Positions 1 to 6,175 are shown, numbered from the stretch's first letter. The stretch: 6,189 nucleotides of DNA from an uncultured Prevotellaceae bacterium (GCA_946403615.1 CAMJAO010000137.1:1-6189); one strand, 5' to 3'. The notes: a model not told the origin generated them from the sequence alone. A program made the numbers and translations.

Positions 1-630
1 CCGCCCCCGCCTCAACAGCCCATGGGAGGCAATCCTTACGGGACGATGTACAGTGGCAGCGATGTCATGGCGTCAGGGGCTGAAGGCGAGATAACCATGG
101 GCAATTGGCAAATACAAAACGACGCTGTGGAATCGTCAAACAATCCTTCACGAGTCAGACAGATTATCGGCTGGGGGATGATTGCCGTATCGGTAATTTT
201 GCTCGGAATTGGCATCTATTCCTTGATTAACAGTTTGGGGAAAGGCAAAGCCGATACCGAGATAAAAGCATCACCGTCGGACAGCACCTCGAATACGGTC
301 ACAGAACCGCAGGAACAACCTATTGAGAAGCCCGCTGAACCTGCCAAGCCCGCTGAGCCAGAGACCGGAACAAATACTTCTGTCATCGAGAAAGACACCC
401 CCACCCCGCCCGTGGAAGATGTACAGATAAGAGAAGAGCCTCAACCTCGACAAGCCGAAACGATGCAACAGCAAAGGAGCGGCGAGTCTATTGTCAATTC
501 GTTTGGTCCCAACACAGACGAAGAAGCGAGAGCCCTTGTCAGGAAAATGCAGGCAAGAGGCGACATCACTCCCGAAGAGGCTGCCGAATGCATGCGCTAT
601 ATCAATTCAAGGGGCAGCATTGGACAGTGA
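1..630 (+). CDS. Single-pass membrane protein with Pro/Glu-rich linker, 5'-truncated by window edge
   Basis: The frame is open to the left edge, where it reads PPPPQQP before the first ATG at 22, so the true start probably lies upstream and this is the C-terminal 209 residues. Numbering from the ATG at 22: residues 1-43 are polar and Gly/Ser/Asn-rich; about 48-70 form one hydrophobic helix (WGMIAVSVILLGIGIY core), flanked by R44/R46 and K74/K76; about 85-150 are a low-complexity Pro/Glu/Thr/Gln linker; and 165-196 form a charged, predicted helical end (DEEARALVRKMQARGDITPE). That end resembles SHOCT-type C-terminal motifs, with a hydrophobic helix, G-x-IT-xEE, then a second helix; the resemblance is by eye. 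Proline-rich N-termini before one membrane helix are common in Bacteroidales proteins that begin with a zinc ribbon or GYF domain, but that part is outside the window. No enzymatic motif is visible. Function unknown; the membrane location is well supported. Confidence 0.8.
   Translation, partial: PPPPQQPMGGNPYGTMYSGSDVMASGAEGEITMGNWQIQNDAVESSNNPSRVRQIIGWGMIAVSVILLGIGIYSLINSLGKGKADTEIKASPSDSTSNTVTEPQEQPIEKPAEPAKPAEPETGTNTSVIEKDTPTPPVEDVQIREEPQPRQAETMQQQRSGESIVNSFGPNTDEEARALVRKMQARGDITPEEAAECMRYINSRGSIGQ
328..363 (+). repeat. 18-bp imperfect tandem duplication in the Pro/Glu linker
   Basis: Two adjacent 18-bp units both begin AAGCCCGCTGA and match at 14 of 18 positions. They encode KPAEPA followed by KPAEPE. 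The duplication is in frame and lengthens the linker after the membrane helix by six residues. Confidence 0.7.
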
Positions 631-640
631 GGATCTATAA

Positions 641-661
641 GAAATCGGAAATACGAAATCT
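641..661 (+). repeat. GAAATNN heptamer repeat, three units
   Basis: Three consecutive 7-bp units, GAAATCG, GAAATAC and GAAATCT, fill most of the gap between the first gene's stop (630) and the next start (674). No -7/-33 Bacteroidetes promoter motif is seen here. The last unit ends about 12 bp before the chosen ATG. The same 7-bp period recurs in two other repeats of this window. Confidence 0.6.
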
Positions 662-673
662 AAAATGGGGGGT

Positions 674-1204
674 ATGAGAAAATGCACATTGTGTCTGGCG
701 GCTTGGCTGATGAGCATGGTGTGTTTGGCGCAGACCTACGGATTGGAGCGGGTCAATGACTCGCTCACCTATCTGACGCTGACCACTGGCAATTATACTG
801 ACCGCTATGCCATCCGCTTTCCTGTGTATCGGTTGGAGACGGGCGATGTGGACGGCGACGGACAGGACGATGCCATCGTAGGAGTGGTGAACCGCACCCG
901 CCATGACCCCAACCTGCGCCGCCGCATACATCTCTATAAAAATGTAGGAGGGCGCGTACGGCCCATGTGGCTGGGTTCGCAGTTGGGCGGCATCTTAGAG
1001 GATTTCCGCTTCATCAACGGCAAGGTGCGCACATTGCAATCTACCCTCGACGGCCGCTATGTGGTGATGACACACCGCTGGCGCCCCTTCGGTCTCGGTG
1101 CCGACTCCATCCTATTGAAAAACGTAAGCAGGGAAGATGGAGAAAAGGAATTAACAAACGCCCTGAAAGCCCCCTCACCAACCTTCCCCGAAGGGAGGGA
1201 GTAG
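674..1204 (+). CDS. Small secreted protein with one FG-GAP/VCBS-type calcium-binding loop
   Basis: The ATG at 674 is preferred over the one at 665 because it puts the signal peptide at the N-terminus (MRKCTLCLAAWLMSMVCLA, cleavage likely at A19|Q20) and has a G-rich stretch just upstream. The product has 176 residues. After a short polar stretch, residues 57-70 read GDVDGDGQDDAIVG, the DxDxDG-x-DD loop of FG-GAP/VCBS repeats that usually binds calcium, preceded by the typical Y-x-L-E-x-GD lead-in. One loop only is present, whereas beta-propeller integrin-like proteins carry several, so this is a single-repeat family and not a propeller. The segment RPMWLGSQLGG...DFRFINGKVRTL continues as beta-rich sequence and the conserved-looking body ends near residue 150 (FGLGADSILLKNVS). 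Residues from about 163 onward (LKAPSPTFPEGRE) and the TAG-TAA tandem stops lie in a repeat element, so the native C-terminus may have been replaced. No reaction can be assigned; a periplasmic or surface location is inferred. Confidence 0.75.
   Translation: MRKCTLCLAAWLMSMVCLAQTYGLERVNDSLTYLTLTTGNYTDRYAIRFPVYRLETGDVDGDGQDDAIVGVVNRTRHDPNLRRRIHLYKNVGGRVRPMWLGSQLGGILEDFRFINGKVRTLQSTLDGRYVVMTHRWRPFGLGADSILLKNVSREDGEKELTNALKAPSPTFPEGRE
1182..1199 (+). repeat. 7-bp stem-loop with CGAA loop at the 3' end of the FG-GAP gene
   Basis: The left arm CCTTCCC (1182-1188) pairs with GGGAGGG (1193-1199) around a CGAA tetraloop, with one T-G wobble. It sits inside the last codons of the gene and overlaps the start of the 36-bp repeat. 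No T tract follows, so it is not a classical intrinsic terminator. It looks like part of a dispersed palindromic element. Confidence 0.5.
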
Positions 1205-1229
1205 TAACAAAAAACCATAGTCCTAAGCC
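1194..1229 (+). repeat. 36-bp dispersed repeat, copy 1
   Basis: It matches 1976-2011 at 33 of 36 positions in direct orientation. The shared core is GGAGGGAGTAGTAAC, followed by A-rich sequence, ACCATAG and CCTAA. The core supplies in-frame TAG and TAA stops to the gene upstream. The 3' end passes into two CCCTAAA-like heptamers (TCCTAAG, CCATAAA; 1221-1234). Two copies within 800 bp, each directly after a gene, suggest a dispersed intergenic element and not a gene part. Confidence 0.75.
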
Positions 1230-1396
1230 ATAAAACAGATTGTCGCACAGGACGAAACCATCGGCGACATCACCCTCCACTCGCTCAACCCTCTCCAGAA
1301 TACACCGACTTCACCCTGCCCCTCTCCTGCATTTCCAGACTCTTCAATCGTACAGGTACGCCCGCAATTCAAGATCTTCTAAACAAAACATCATGA
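1227..1396 (+). pseudogene. Possible frameshifted C-terminal remnant of an unrecognised gene
   Basis: Just after repeat copy 1, one frame reads as convincing protein from 1233 (KQIVAQDETIGDITLHSLNP), with C-rich third positions like the neighbouring genes. After about 1295 the coding-like signal passes to the next frame (PEYTDFTLPLSCISRLF, then NRTGTPAIQDLLNKTS), which ends at the TGA at 1394-1396. One missing base near 1290-1295 (for example CCCTCTCC from CCCTTCTCC) would join the two into a single frame giving LNPSPEYTDF. There is no start codon or ribosome site for it. The TGA overlaps the ATG of the lipoprotein gene as ATGA, an arrangement usual for coupled genes in one operon. I infer the 3' end of a gene that once preceded the lipoprotein gene and lost its 5' part at the repeat. 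I do not recognise the family. It could instead be plain intergenic sequence. Confidence 0.35.
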
Positions 1397-1929
1397 AGCA
1401 ATTTTCATTCATCATCATCGCAGTCCTGGTCCTCATTGCATGCAACGGCAAGTCCGCACCGCCCTCATCGGAACCTGCCAACATCACAGCATCACCAGCC
1501 GAAGACATCAACACCGTCAAAGACTTCCTCAACGCCAAGTTCCCTGGCAAGAACATCACCGAAGTGGAAGTCATCAGACGCGACTCCGTCCTCTCCTTCT
1601 CGCCCATGACTATTATGTACCCAGAGTGCCTGAAGAACCAGGCTGAGGGCACCTTCCCAGGAAAGGCCTTCGATAAACTTACCGACTACTTCTACCACCT
1701 AGTAGTCGTCAGGACTGCAATGCGCACAGAGACTCCGCGACAGGAAGACATCACCGACCAGCATCAGGGCGACTGGCGGCGCATCATCGCCGTCAAAGCC
1801 ACACGCGCCGATGGTACCATCGACAACATCGAAGTCGTCTACGACTCCGACAACATCACCCCATACCTCACCGGCCAAGACTACGACCGACAAGTCTCCG
1901 AATGGGACCTAAAAATAAACTCTTTGTAA
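1393..1929 (+). CDS. Unrecognised lipoprotein, 178 residues
   Basis: The frame is open from 1240, but the ATG at 1393 is the credible start: it gives MKQFSFIIIAVLVLIAC, a compact lipoprotein signal peptide with lipobox LIAC, modified Cys at residue 17, followed by a polar Ser/Pro-rich tether (about 18-37). The mature part (about 38-178) has an alternating helix/strand pattern: a helix at DINTVKDFLNAKF; a strand near ITEVEVIRRDSVL, with the E-V-x-x-R-x-DSVLS phrasing seen in many small Bacteroidales lipoproteins; a middle helix with Y99 and Y101; and a C-terminal beta pair around WRRIIAVKATRADG and IDNIEVVYDSDN. This layout would suit a small alpha/beta fold of the kind where a strand pair WxxxVxxRxxDG...ExVYD packs on a helix, but no family is recognised and no catalytic motif is visible. 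Third positions are strongly C-rich compared with the first two genes. The product should be membrane-anchored in the envelope. Function unknown. Confidence 0.8.
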   Translation: MKQFSFIIIAVLVLIACNGKSAPPSSEPANITASPAEDINTVKDFLNAKFPGKNITEVEVIRRDSVLSFSPMTIMYPECLKNQAEGTFPGKAFDKLTDYFYHLVVVRTAMRTETPRQEDITDQHQGDWRRIIAVKATRADGTIDNIEVVYDSDNITPYLTGQDYDRQVSEWDLKINSL

Positions 1930-1967
1930 CTCTCATCGTCCCAATGGGATTACGAATGAAAACAAAG
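1922..1967 (+). terminator. Long imperfect hairpin overlapping the lipoprotein stop
   Basis: CTTTGT (1922-1927) pairs with ACAAAG (1962-1967). Inside it TCAT (1933-1936) pairs with ATGA (1956-1959), CG (1937-1938) with CG (1953-1954), and TCCC (1939-1942) with GGGA (1946-1949), around an AAT loop. That is 16 pairs broken by bulges. No T run follows, so it may be a weak terminator, an mRNA 3' stabiliser, or the palindromic part of the repeat element that follows it. Confidence 0.35.
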
Positions 1968-1975
1968 GGGAACGC

Positions 1976-2011
1976 GGAGGGAGTAGTAACAAAAGACCAT
2001 AGACCTAAACC
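1976..2011 (+). repeat. 36-bp dispersed repeat, copy 2
   Basis: Same orientation and core (GGAGGGAGTAGTAAC) as 1194-1229, with three substitutions. It begins 46 bp after the lipoprotein stop, directly after a hairpin, and merges at its 3' end with degenerate CCCTAAA heptamers. Here the TAGTAA core terminates no gene. Confidence 0.75.
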
Positions 2012-2072
2012 CTAATTCTAAACCCTTAGCGTATGCACAAGAGCACTAAACCCTTCAACCCTAAACCCTAAA
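2003..2072 (+). repeat. Degenerate CCCTAAA heptamer array
   Basis: Heptamers or near-heptamers: ACCTAAA, CCCTAAT, TCTAAA (6 bp), CCCTTAG; then a 14-bp interruption at 2030-2043; then CACTAAA, CCCTTCAA (8 bp) and two perfect CCCTAAA units at 2059-2072. The array ends 10 bp before the start codon of the DUF3160 gene. With the hairpin and repeat copy 2 it fills nearly all of the 153-bp gap at 1930-2082, leaving no recognisable TAnnTTTG promoter element there. Confidence 0.65.
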
Positions 2073-2082
2073 CCATTTTTAT

Positions 2083-4452
2083 ATGAAAAAACTATTCTTT
2101 TTGCTTTTCGCCCTGATAAGTGTGACAAGCGCCTCCGCACAACCTACCCCGATGATATTGCCGGGTGCAGGACATATCAATGTGGAGAAACTCGACAAAG
2201 GTCTCAACCTGAACATGGACATCTCGAAGTTGTCGCTCAGTGAACTGCGCGTACTTCGTAATGCCATTCCCGCCCGCAAAGGGTATGTGTTTACGAGCAG
2301 CGACCTTCGCAAAATCTTTGAATCGACCTCATGGTACTACGACCGCGCAGTGAAGCAATACGAGAAAAAAGGGAAAATCACCTACACTGCCGCCGAGCAA
2401 CGGTTTATGAACCGTGTGAAAGCACGCGAGGAGGAACTTAAGAAGAAAAACTTCTCCTACAGTGCTGGGAGTATCGTCAACACCGACAACATCATCAACC
2501 CCTACCAGTTGACGGAGATGAACCCGAAACTCAAAAGCGCACTCGGCAAGAACGGTTTTGGCATCATCAGAGCCGACCATGAGCAACTATTCCAGGTTTA
2601 CGAGCGCAATTCCTATCAGGTGTTTCCCTCGTTTGTCACAACCGACCTATACCTGCAACTCTTCCATATCTATTTCGACTGCATGCTACGGCGCGTGGAG
2701 GAAGGGATGCTCAGCGAGAAGATTTCCACCCTCTGCGACCAATTGTACGAACAGTCGAGCCGGCAGGCGGCTACCAGCAGCGACTCGCGTATCGTCGAGG
2801 CCGCTGAATGGAACATGACCTATTTTGCCATTGCCCGGGCGCTCATCAAGGGTGAACCGCTCACAGGTGTGCCGACGAAATATGCCGCCATGGCTGCCGA
2901 CGAGATGGGCAACATCATGGACGAGACCGACGGCTACTCCGATTTCCTCGAATACAAAAAGGTGAAATTTGCCTACAGTCTGTTCCGTCCGCGTGGTCAT
3001 TACACCCGCACAGACGGCCTGAAACGCTATTTCAAGACAATGATGTGGTTGCAAGACGTGCCTTTCGGCACCGACATCGATCACCAGTTGGTTCGTGCCG
3101 CCTTGTTGGCTGAGACTGTCACTGGCAACGCCGAGATAAAGAAGACCTATGACGAGGTGTTTACACCCATCACGTTCCTCATTGGCGAACCTGACAATGT
3201 GACCATCACGCAAATGAGCGATGTTATGCGTCATTTCTCCACCTCCGCCCTCGGCATGGTGCAAAACAAAGACAAGATGGAAAACGTGCGCAAGGCTGTC
3301 GATCATATTGGCGAGACACAGACGCGCATACGTCCGGTGTTCGAGCGTACCTCGCATGTGAAAATCAACCTGATGCCGCAGCGCTATACACCTGATGCAG
3401 AGGTGCTGCTGAAAACGGTGGATTATGACAATGAGCCAACCCTACGCGATGTTCCCAGCGGACTCGATGTGATGGCTGCATTGGGAAGCACTACGGCAGA
3501 AAACATCCTCATCAAGGAGTTGGGCACTGACAAGAAATGGCCGGGGTTCGTCGCTGCGTTGACTGCCATGAAGGGAAAGATGAAACTTATACACTGGGAT
3601 GCCAGCGTGTATAATGCCTGGGAAGATTGGCTCAACGTGCTCAACACCTCCAAAGACAATCGCTGGCCCTACTTCATGAAAACTGACGCCTGGGGCAAGA
3701 AGACGCTCAACGCCTCGCTCGCCTCATGGGCCGAACTCAAGCATGATGCCATCCTCTATGCCAAACAGCCGTTCGGAGCGGAGTGCGGAGGCGGCGACGC
3801 CCTGCCCGACCCTGTCACCAAGGGATATGTAGAACCGAACATCGCTTTCTGGGAGAAGGCCGTTCAACTGGTCGATGCCATGGACAAGGTGATGGACCGT
3901 TACGATCTGCATGCGGCAAATACCAAGAAACTGACCGATGCCGTGAGGGACAATGCCAAATTCCTGCTCGACATCAGTAAGAAAGAACTGGCGGGCCAAG
4001 CCCTCACCGACATGGAATACCAAAGCATCCGCCATATCGGTGATGACTACGAGTGGTTGTCGCTGGAACTGCTATCGCAACCCGACGAGGAGCTTTACGG
4101 TTGGTATCAAGTACAGGATGCCGACAAGAAAGTGGCGCTCATCGCCGATGTCTATACTGCCAATTCCGACAACAACCCCGAAAAGAGCATTCTCTTCGAG
4201 GCTGTCGGTCCCGCCGATGAGATTTATGTGCTGGTCGAGATCGACGGGTTGCTTTATCTCATGCGCGGTGCCGTATTCTCTTACCGCGAGTTCAAACGTC
4301 CCATCGACGTTCCCCGCATGACCGACGAGGAATGGCAACAACACTTGGAGACCTATCCCGACGAAGGACTGCCCTCATGGATGAAGGACATCATCGTTCC
4401 CGTCGAGCCACCAAAAGCCAACGAGTCGGTATTCTTCAGTTCGGATTGCTGA
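2083..4452 (+). CDS. Secreted YARHG-DUF3160 protein
   Basis: The 789-residue product starts with a Sec signal peptide (MKKLFFLLFALISVTSASA, cleavage likely at A19|Q20). Residues about 46-86 match the YARHG domain: LSLSELRVLRNAIPARKGYVF, then F79-ES and W84-Y85. The family's Y-A-R-H-G core is P-A-R-K-G here. Residues 92-125 form a charged helix. DUF3160 then runs from about 135 to 770: its usual phrases are visible as LGKNGFGI...HEQLFQVYERN near 155-176, PSFVTTDLYLQLFHIYFD at 182-199, FRPRGHYTR-x-x-x-LKRYFKTMMWL at 301-323, LASWAELKHDAILYAKQ at 546-562, AECGGGD at 567-572, YVEPN at 582-586 and VFSYREFKRP...MTDEEW at 731-751. Length is full and I see no frameshift. DUF3160 has no established reaction; an export or envelope role is inferred from the signal peptide. 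The start codon has no good Shine-Dalgarno sequence, which is ordinary for Bacteroidetes. The C-terminus ends in SSDC. Confidence 0.93.
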   Translation: MKKLFFLLFALISVTSASAQPTPMILPGAGHINVEKLDKGLNLNMDISKLSLSELRVLRNAIPARKGYVFTSSDLRKIFESTSWYYDRAVKQYEKKGKITYTAAEQRFMNRVKAREEELKKKNFSYSAGSIVNTDNIINPYQLTEMNPKLKSALGKNGFGIIRADHEQLFQVYERNSYQVFPSFVTTDLYLQLFHIYFDCMLRRVEEGMLSEKISTLCDQLYEQSSRQAATSSDSRIVEAAEWNMTYFAIARALIKGEPLTGVPTKYAAMAADEMGNIMDETDGYSDFLEYKKVKFAYSLFRPRGHYTRTDGLKRYFKTMMWLQDVPFGTDIDHQLVRAALLAETVTGNAEIKKTYDEVFTPITFLIGEPDNVTITQMSDVMRHFSTSALGMVQNKDKMENVRKAVDHIGETQTRIRPVFERTSHVKINLMPQRYTPDAEVLLKTVDYDNEPTLRDVPSGLDVMAALGSTTAENILIKELGTDKKWPGFVAALTAMKGKMKLIHWDASVYNAWEDWLNVLNTSKDNRWPYFMKTDAWGKKTLNASLASWAELKHDAILYAKQPFGAECGGGDALPDPVTKGYVEPNIAFWEKAVQLVDAMDKVMDRYDLHAANTKKLTDAVRDNAKFLLDISKKELAGQALTDMEYQSIRHIGDDYEWLSLELLSQPDEELYGWYQVQDADKKVALIADVYTANSDNNPEKSILFEAVGPADEIYVLVEIDGLLYLMRGAVFSYREFKRPIDVPRMTDEEWQQHLETYPDEGLPSWMKDIIVPVEPPKANESVFFSSDC

Positions 4453-4480
4453 TTATCAGGGGATTTAACGGGTTCTCCTC

Positions 4481-6172
4481 TTAATACTCATAGAGTTTTA
4501 CATGTAATATCTTATAATCTCCTACGGAGATGCGTGCATGGCGGCCTTGGTGATCTTGGTCGCCATTTTCACGTCTTAGATATTGCAACTGGCCTTGCGC
4601 ATCGATGGTCACCTCATCAACATATCCGATACCGATGCGCTTGCCTTTGAAGAGATGAGGAGTGAGAGGTGAGGGGTGAGAGGATTGTCCGGCATCCACG
4701 AAGCCGTCCTCGCCAAGAGTCTTTTGTTCGCTCTGCGCTTTTTCAGTGGCCGTCTGAAAAACGACCACTACCCCATTGCCCGCTATGAGATAATCGTCAG
4801 GAGCCTGACGAATGATGAGAGCACCGCCTTCAGGCCATGTACTGCCATCGGTGGCACGGGGGTCCCACGGCAGCGTGAAGTTATGCCGGCAGGTAAGCGT
4901 CAAGTCACCGTCATTGATTAAAGTCTCTTTATCTTCCTGGTCGAAGAGCACGCCATGCATGGTGCCTTTGCCCTGATGACGGACGATAACGGGCATCATT
5001 TGCCGCAACAGGTCGTAACTGCTTGTGATATGATGAGTGTCGCTCTCAGGAGCCTGGTCGATGGCGAAGGGACTGAAACCGATGGCCTGATGCTCGCCTA
5101 TGGCATAAAGCGCACGCACTCCGCTGTTTTCACAGCAGCGCGACTCAGGGATGAACAACGGATTGTCGGGCAGCGCATACTGAGCGGCCCATCCCTTAAA
5201 GCCGGTATCGTAAATGTCGGGGGCGAGGATGTCAATGCTCGGAGCGGCACAGTGCCATACATCTTTCAGATGAGCCAGCGGTCCGGCCGACGGGTATTCG
5301 CCCGGCTGTCGCCCACGGCTGTTCATGGCTGCATTCACATAGAGCGGCATGTCATACACTTGACGAGCGGTTTGTGCCAGCCGTTCCACGTATTTCGCAT
5401 AATAGTAAGCCATGAATATCTCGTCGGTGTAAATGTCATCGCCAAAGACCTCGGTCCACGTGCCGTTCTTACCCGAGAACCGCTCGCGCATCGACGAATG
5501 AAGCGTTTTTTGGTGTGATTTGAGATAAGTCACCAATTCTTGTGGCACTTGTCCCCTGAACAACCGCTCCGCTTCAGGTGAATGGTCTCGGGCGTCCTCG
5601 AGCATCCCGATTTCATTCTCTACCTGCATCATGATGACAGTATGACCAGCATCGACACGGGCGATATGTTCCATCAGTGCCTTGAAGGCACGGTGGTCGG
5701 CCTGAAACACGTTTTCCGAAAAAGCACTGGCTATCTCCAACGGTTTACCTTGGCGCGTCATGGCACGGGGAAAACGCTTAGTATCTTTTTTGAACCACAA
5801 CGGAGCATAGCAACTCATGGAGTTCTTCCAAGCGCCAAACCACAAGAAAACGACCTTCAGCCCGTTTTCACGCGCACGGTCGATAGTGCGGTCGATGAGT
5901 GTAAAGTCGAAATGCCCCTCCTCTGGTTCGGTCAAATCCCACTGAGCCGGCACCAAGACCGTGTTCAACCCCAATCGTGCCATGCGCGGCATCACGCTGT
6001 CGATGTCTGCCACGCAAGTAGCCGCCGAATTGCTCAGTTCCCCCCCGAGAATCAGCATGGGCTGTCCGTCGATTCTCAATTGCATGGTTGTGCCCTGCCG
6101 CTGCAACCGACTTTGGGCATACAGCGAGAGGACACCCATGGATAATAGTATTAGCAGAATAGTTTTTTTCAT
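4481..6172 (-). CDS. Secreted GH35-family beta-galactosidase with DUF5597 C-terminal domain
   Basis: Predicted to hydrolyse terminal beta-galactosyl residues, with retention, from a glycan. Relatives of this DUF5597 subgroup include the Cellvibrio japonicus xyloglucan beta-galactosidase Bgl35A; the substrate here is inference. The ATG at 6172 is preferred: the frame can be extended to a TTG at 6178, but that adds only two residues. The product is 563 residues with a signal peptide (MKKTILLILLSMGVLSLYA, cleavage near A19|Q20). The (beta/alpha)8 barrel spans about 30-350, with GGELSNSA at 43-50, the family motif QVENEIG at 183-189 (acid/base Glu187) and FIPES at 340-344 (likely nucleophile Glu343). 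DUF5597 covers the rest: SSYDLLRQMMPVIVRHQGKG, the IAGNGVVV strand, and the end NGDQDHQGRHARI...VKLYEY. Both catalytic Glu are present, so it should be active. A loop at about 476-508 is long and contains a 7-bp-repeat-encoded stretch. Stop and DUF3160 stop converge 28 bp apart. Confidence 0.93.
   Translation of the reverse strand: MKKTILLILLSMGVLSLYAQSRLQRQGTTMQLRIDGQPMLILGGELSNSAATCVADIDSVMPRMARLGLNTVLVPAQWDLTEPEEGHFDFTLIDRTIDRARENGLKVVFLWFGAWKNSMSCYAPLWFKKDTKRFPRAMTRQGKPLEIASAFSENVFQADHRAFKALMEHIARVDAGHTVIMMQVENEIGMLEDARDHSPEAERLFRGQVPQELVTYLKSHQKTLHSSMRERFSGKNGTWTEVFGDDIYTDEIFMAYYYAKYVERLAQTARQVYDMPLYVNAAMNSRGRQPGEYPSAGPLAHLKDVWHCAAPSIDILAPDIYDTGFKGWAAQYALPDNPLFIPESRCCENSGVRALYAIGEHQAIGFSPFAIDQAPESDTHHITSSYDLLRQMMPVIVRHQGKGTMHGVLFDQEDKETLINDGDLTLTCRHNFTLPWDPRATDGSTWPEGGALIIRQAPDDYLIAGNGVVVVFQTATEKAQSEQKTLGEDGFVDAGQSSHPSPLTPHLFKGKRIGIGYVDEVTIDAQGQLQYLRRENGDQDHQGRHARISVGDYKILHVKLYEY
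4654..4683 (-). repeat. Heptamer tandem repeat inside the glycosidase coding sequence
   Basis: On the + strand four 7-bp units follow one another, GATGAGG, AGTGAGA, GGTGAGG and GGTGAGA, plus two more bases. On the coding strand they encode HPSPLTPHL, in the loop between the DUF5597 strand with IAGNGVVV and the one with GKRIGIGYV. Because 7 is not a multiple of 3, gain or loss of one unit would shift the frame and cut off the last approximately 60 residues. Confidence 0.65.
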
Positions 6173-6175
6173 TTT

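Noticed and set aside
674..730. Lipobox in the FG-GAP protein signal (SMVC)
   Set aside because: Positions before the Cys are S, M and V, which do not fit a lipobox; signal peptidase I cleavage at A|Q fits better.
967..1233. 88-residue + strand frame overlapping the end of the FG-GAP gene
   Set aside because: It is a different frame of the real gene, and its tail is the repeat element translated.
1240..1392. N-terminal extension of the lipoprotein frame upstream of the ATG at 1393
   Set aside because: It would bury the lipoprotein signal peptide behind 51 Ser/Thr/Arg-rich residues; the sequence here reads better as the remnant in the other two frames.
2003..2072. Eukaryotic contamination suggested by the telomere-type unit
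   Set aside because: The array is short and degenerate, and both flanks are continuous bacterial genes.
2686..3357. 223-residue - strand frame inside the DUF3160 gene
   Set aside because: Antisense shadow of conserved DUF3160 sequence; no ribosome site or family resemblance.
4453..4480. Shared intrinsic terminator between the convergent genes
   Set aside because: The 28-bp gap has no stem-loop with a T run on either strand that I can support.
4955..6145. Two 187-residue + strand frames (4955-5518 and 5582-6145) opposite the glycosidase gene
   Set aside because: They lie antisense to a protein with clear GH35 motifs, have no signal peptide or recognisable domain, and are expected from its codon use.
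4481..6172. Polysaccharide utilisation locus
   Set aside because: No SusC/SusD pair, sigma/anti-sigma pair or hybrid two-component regulator is visible in the window.
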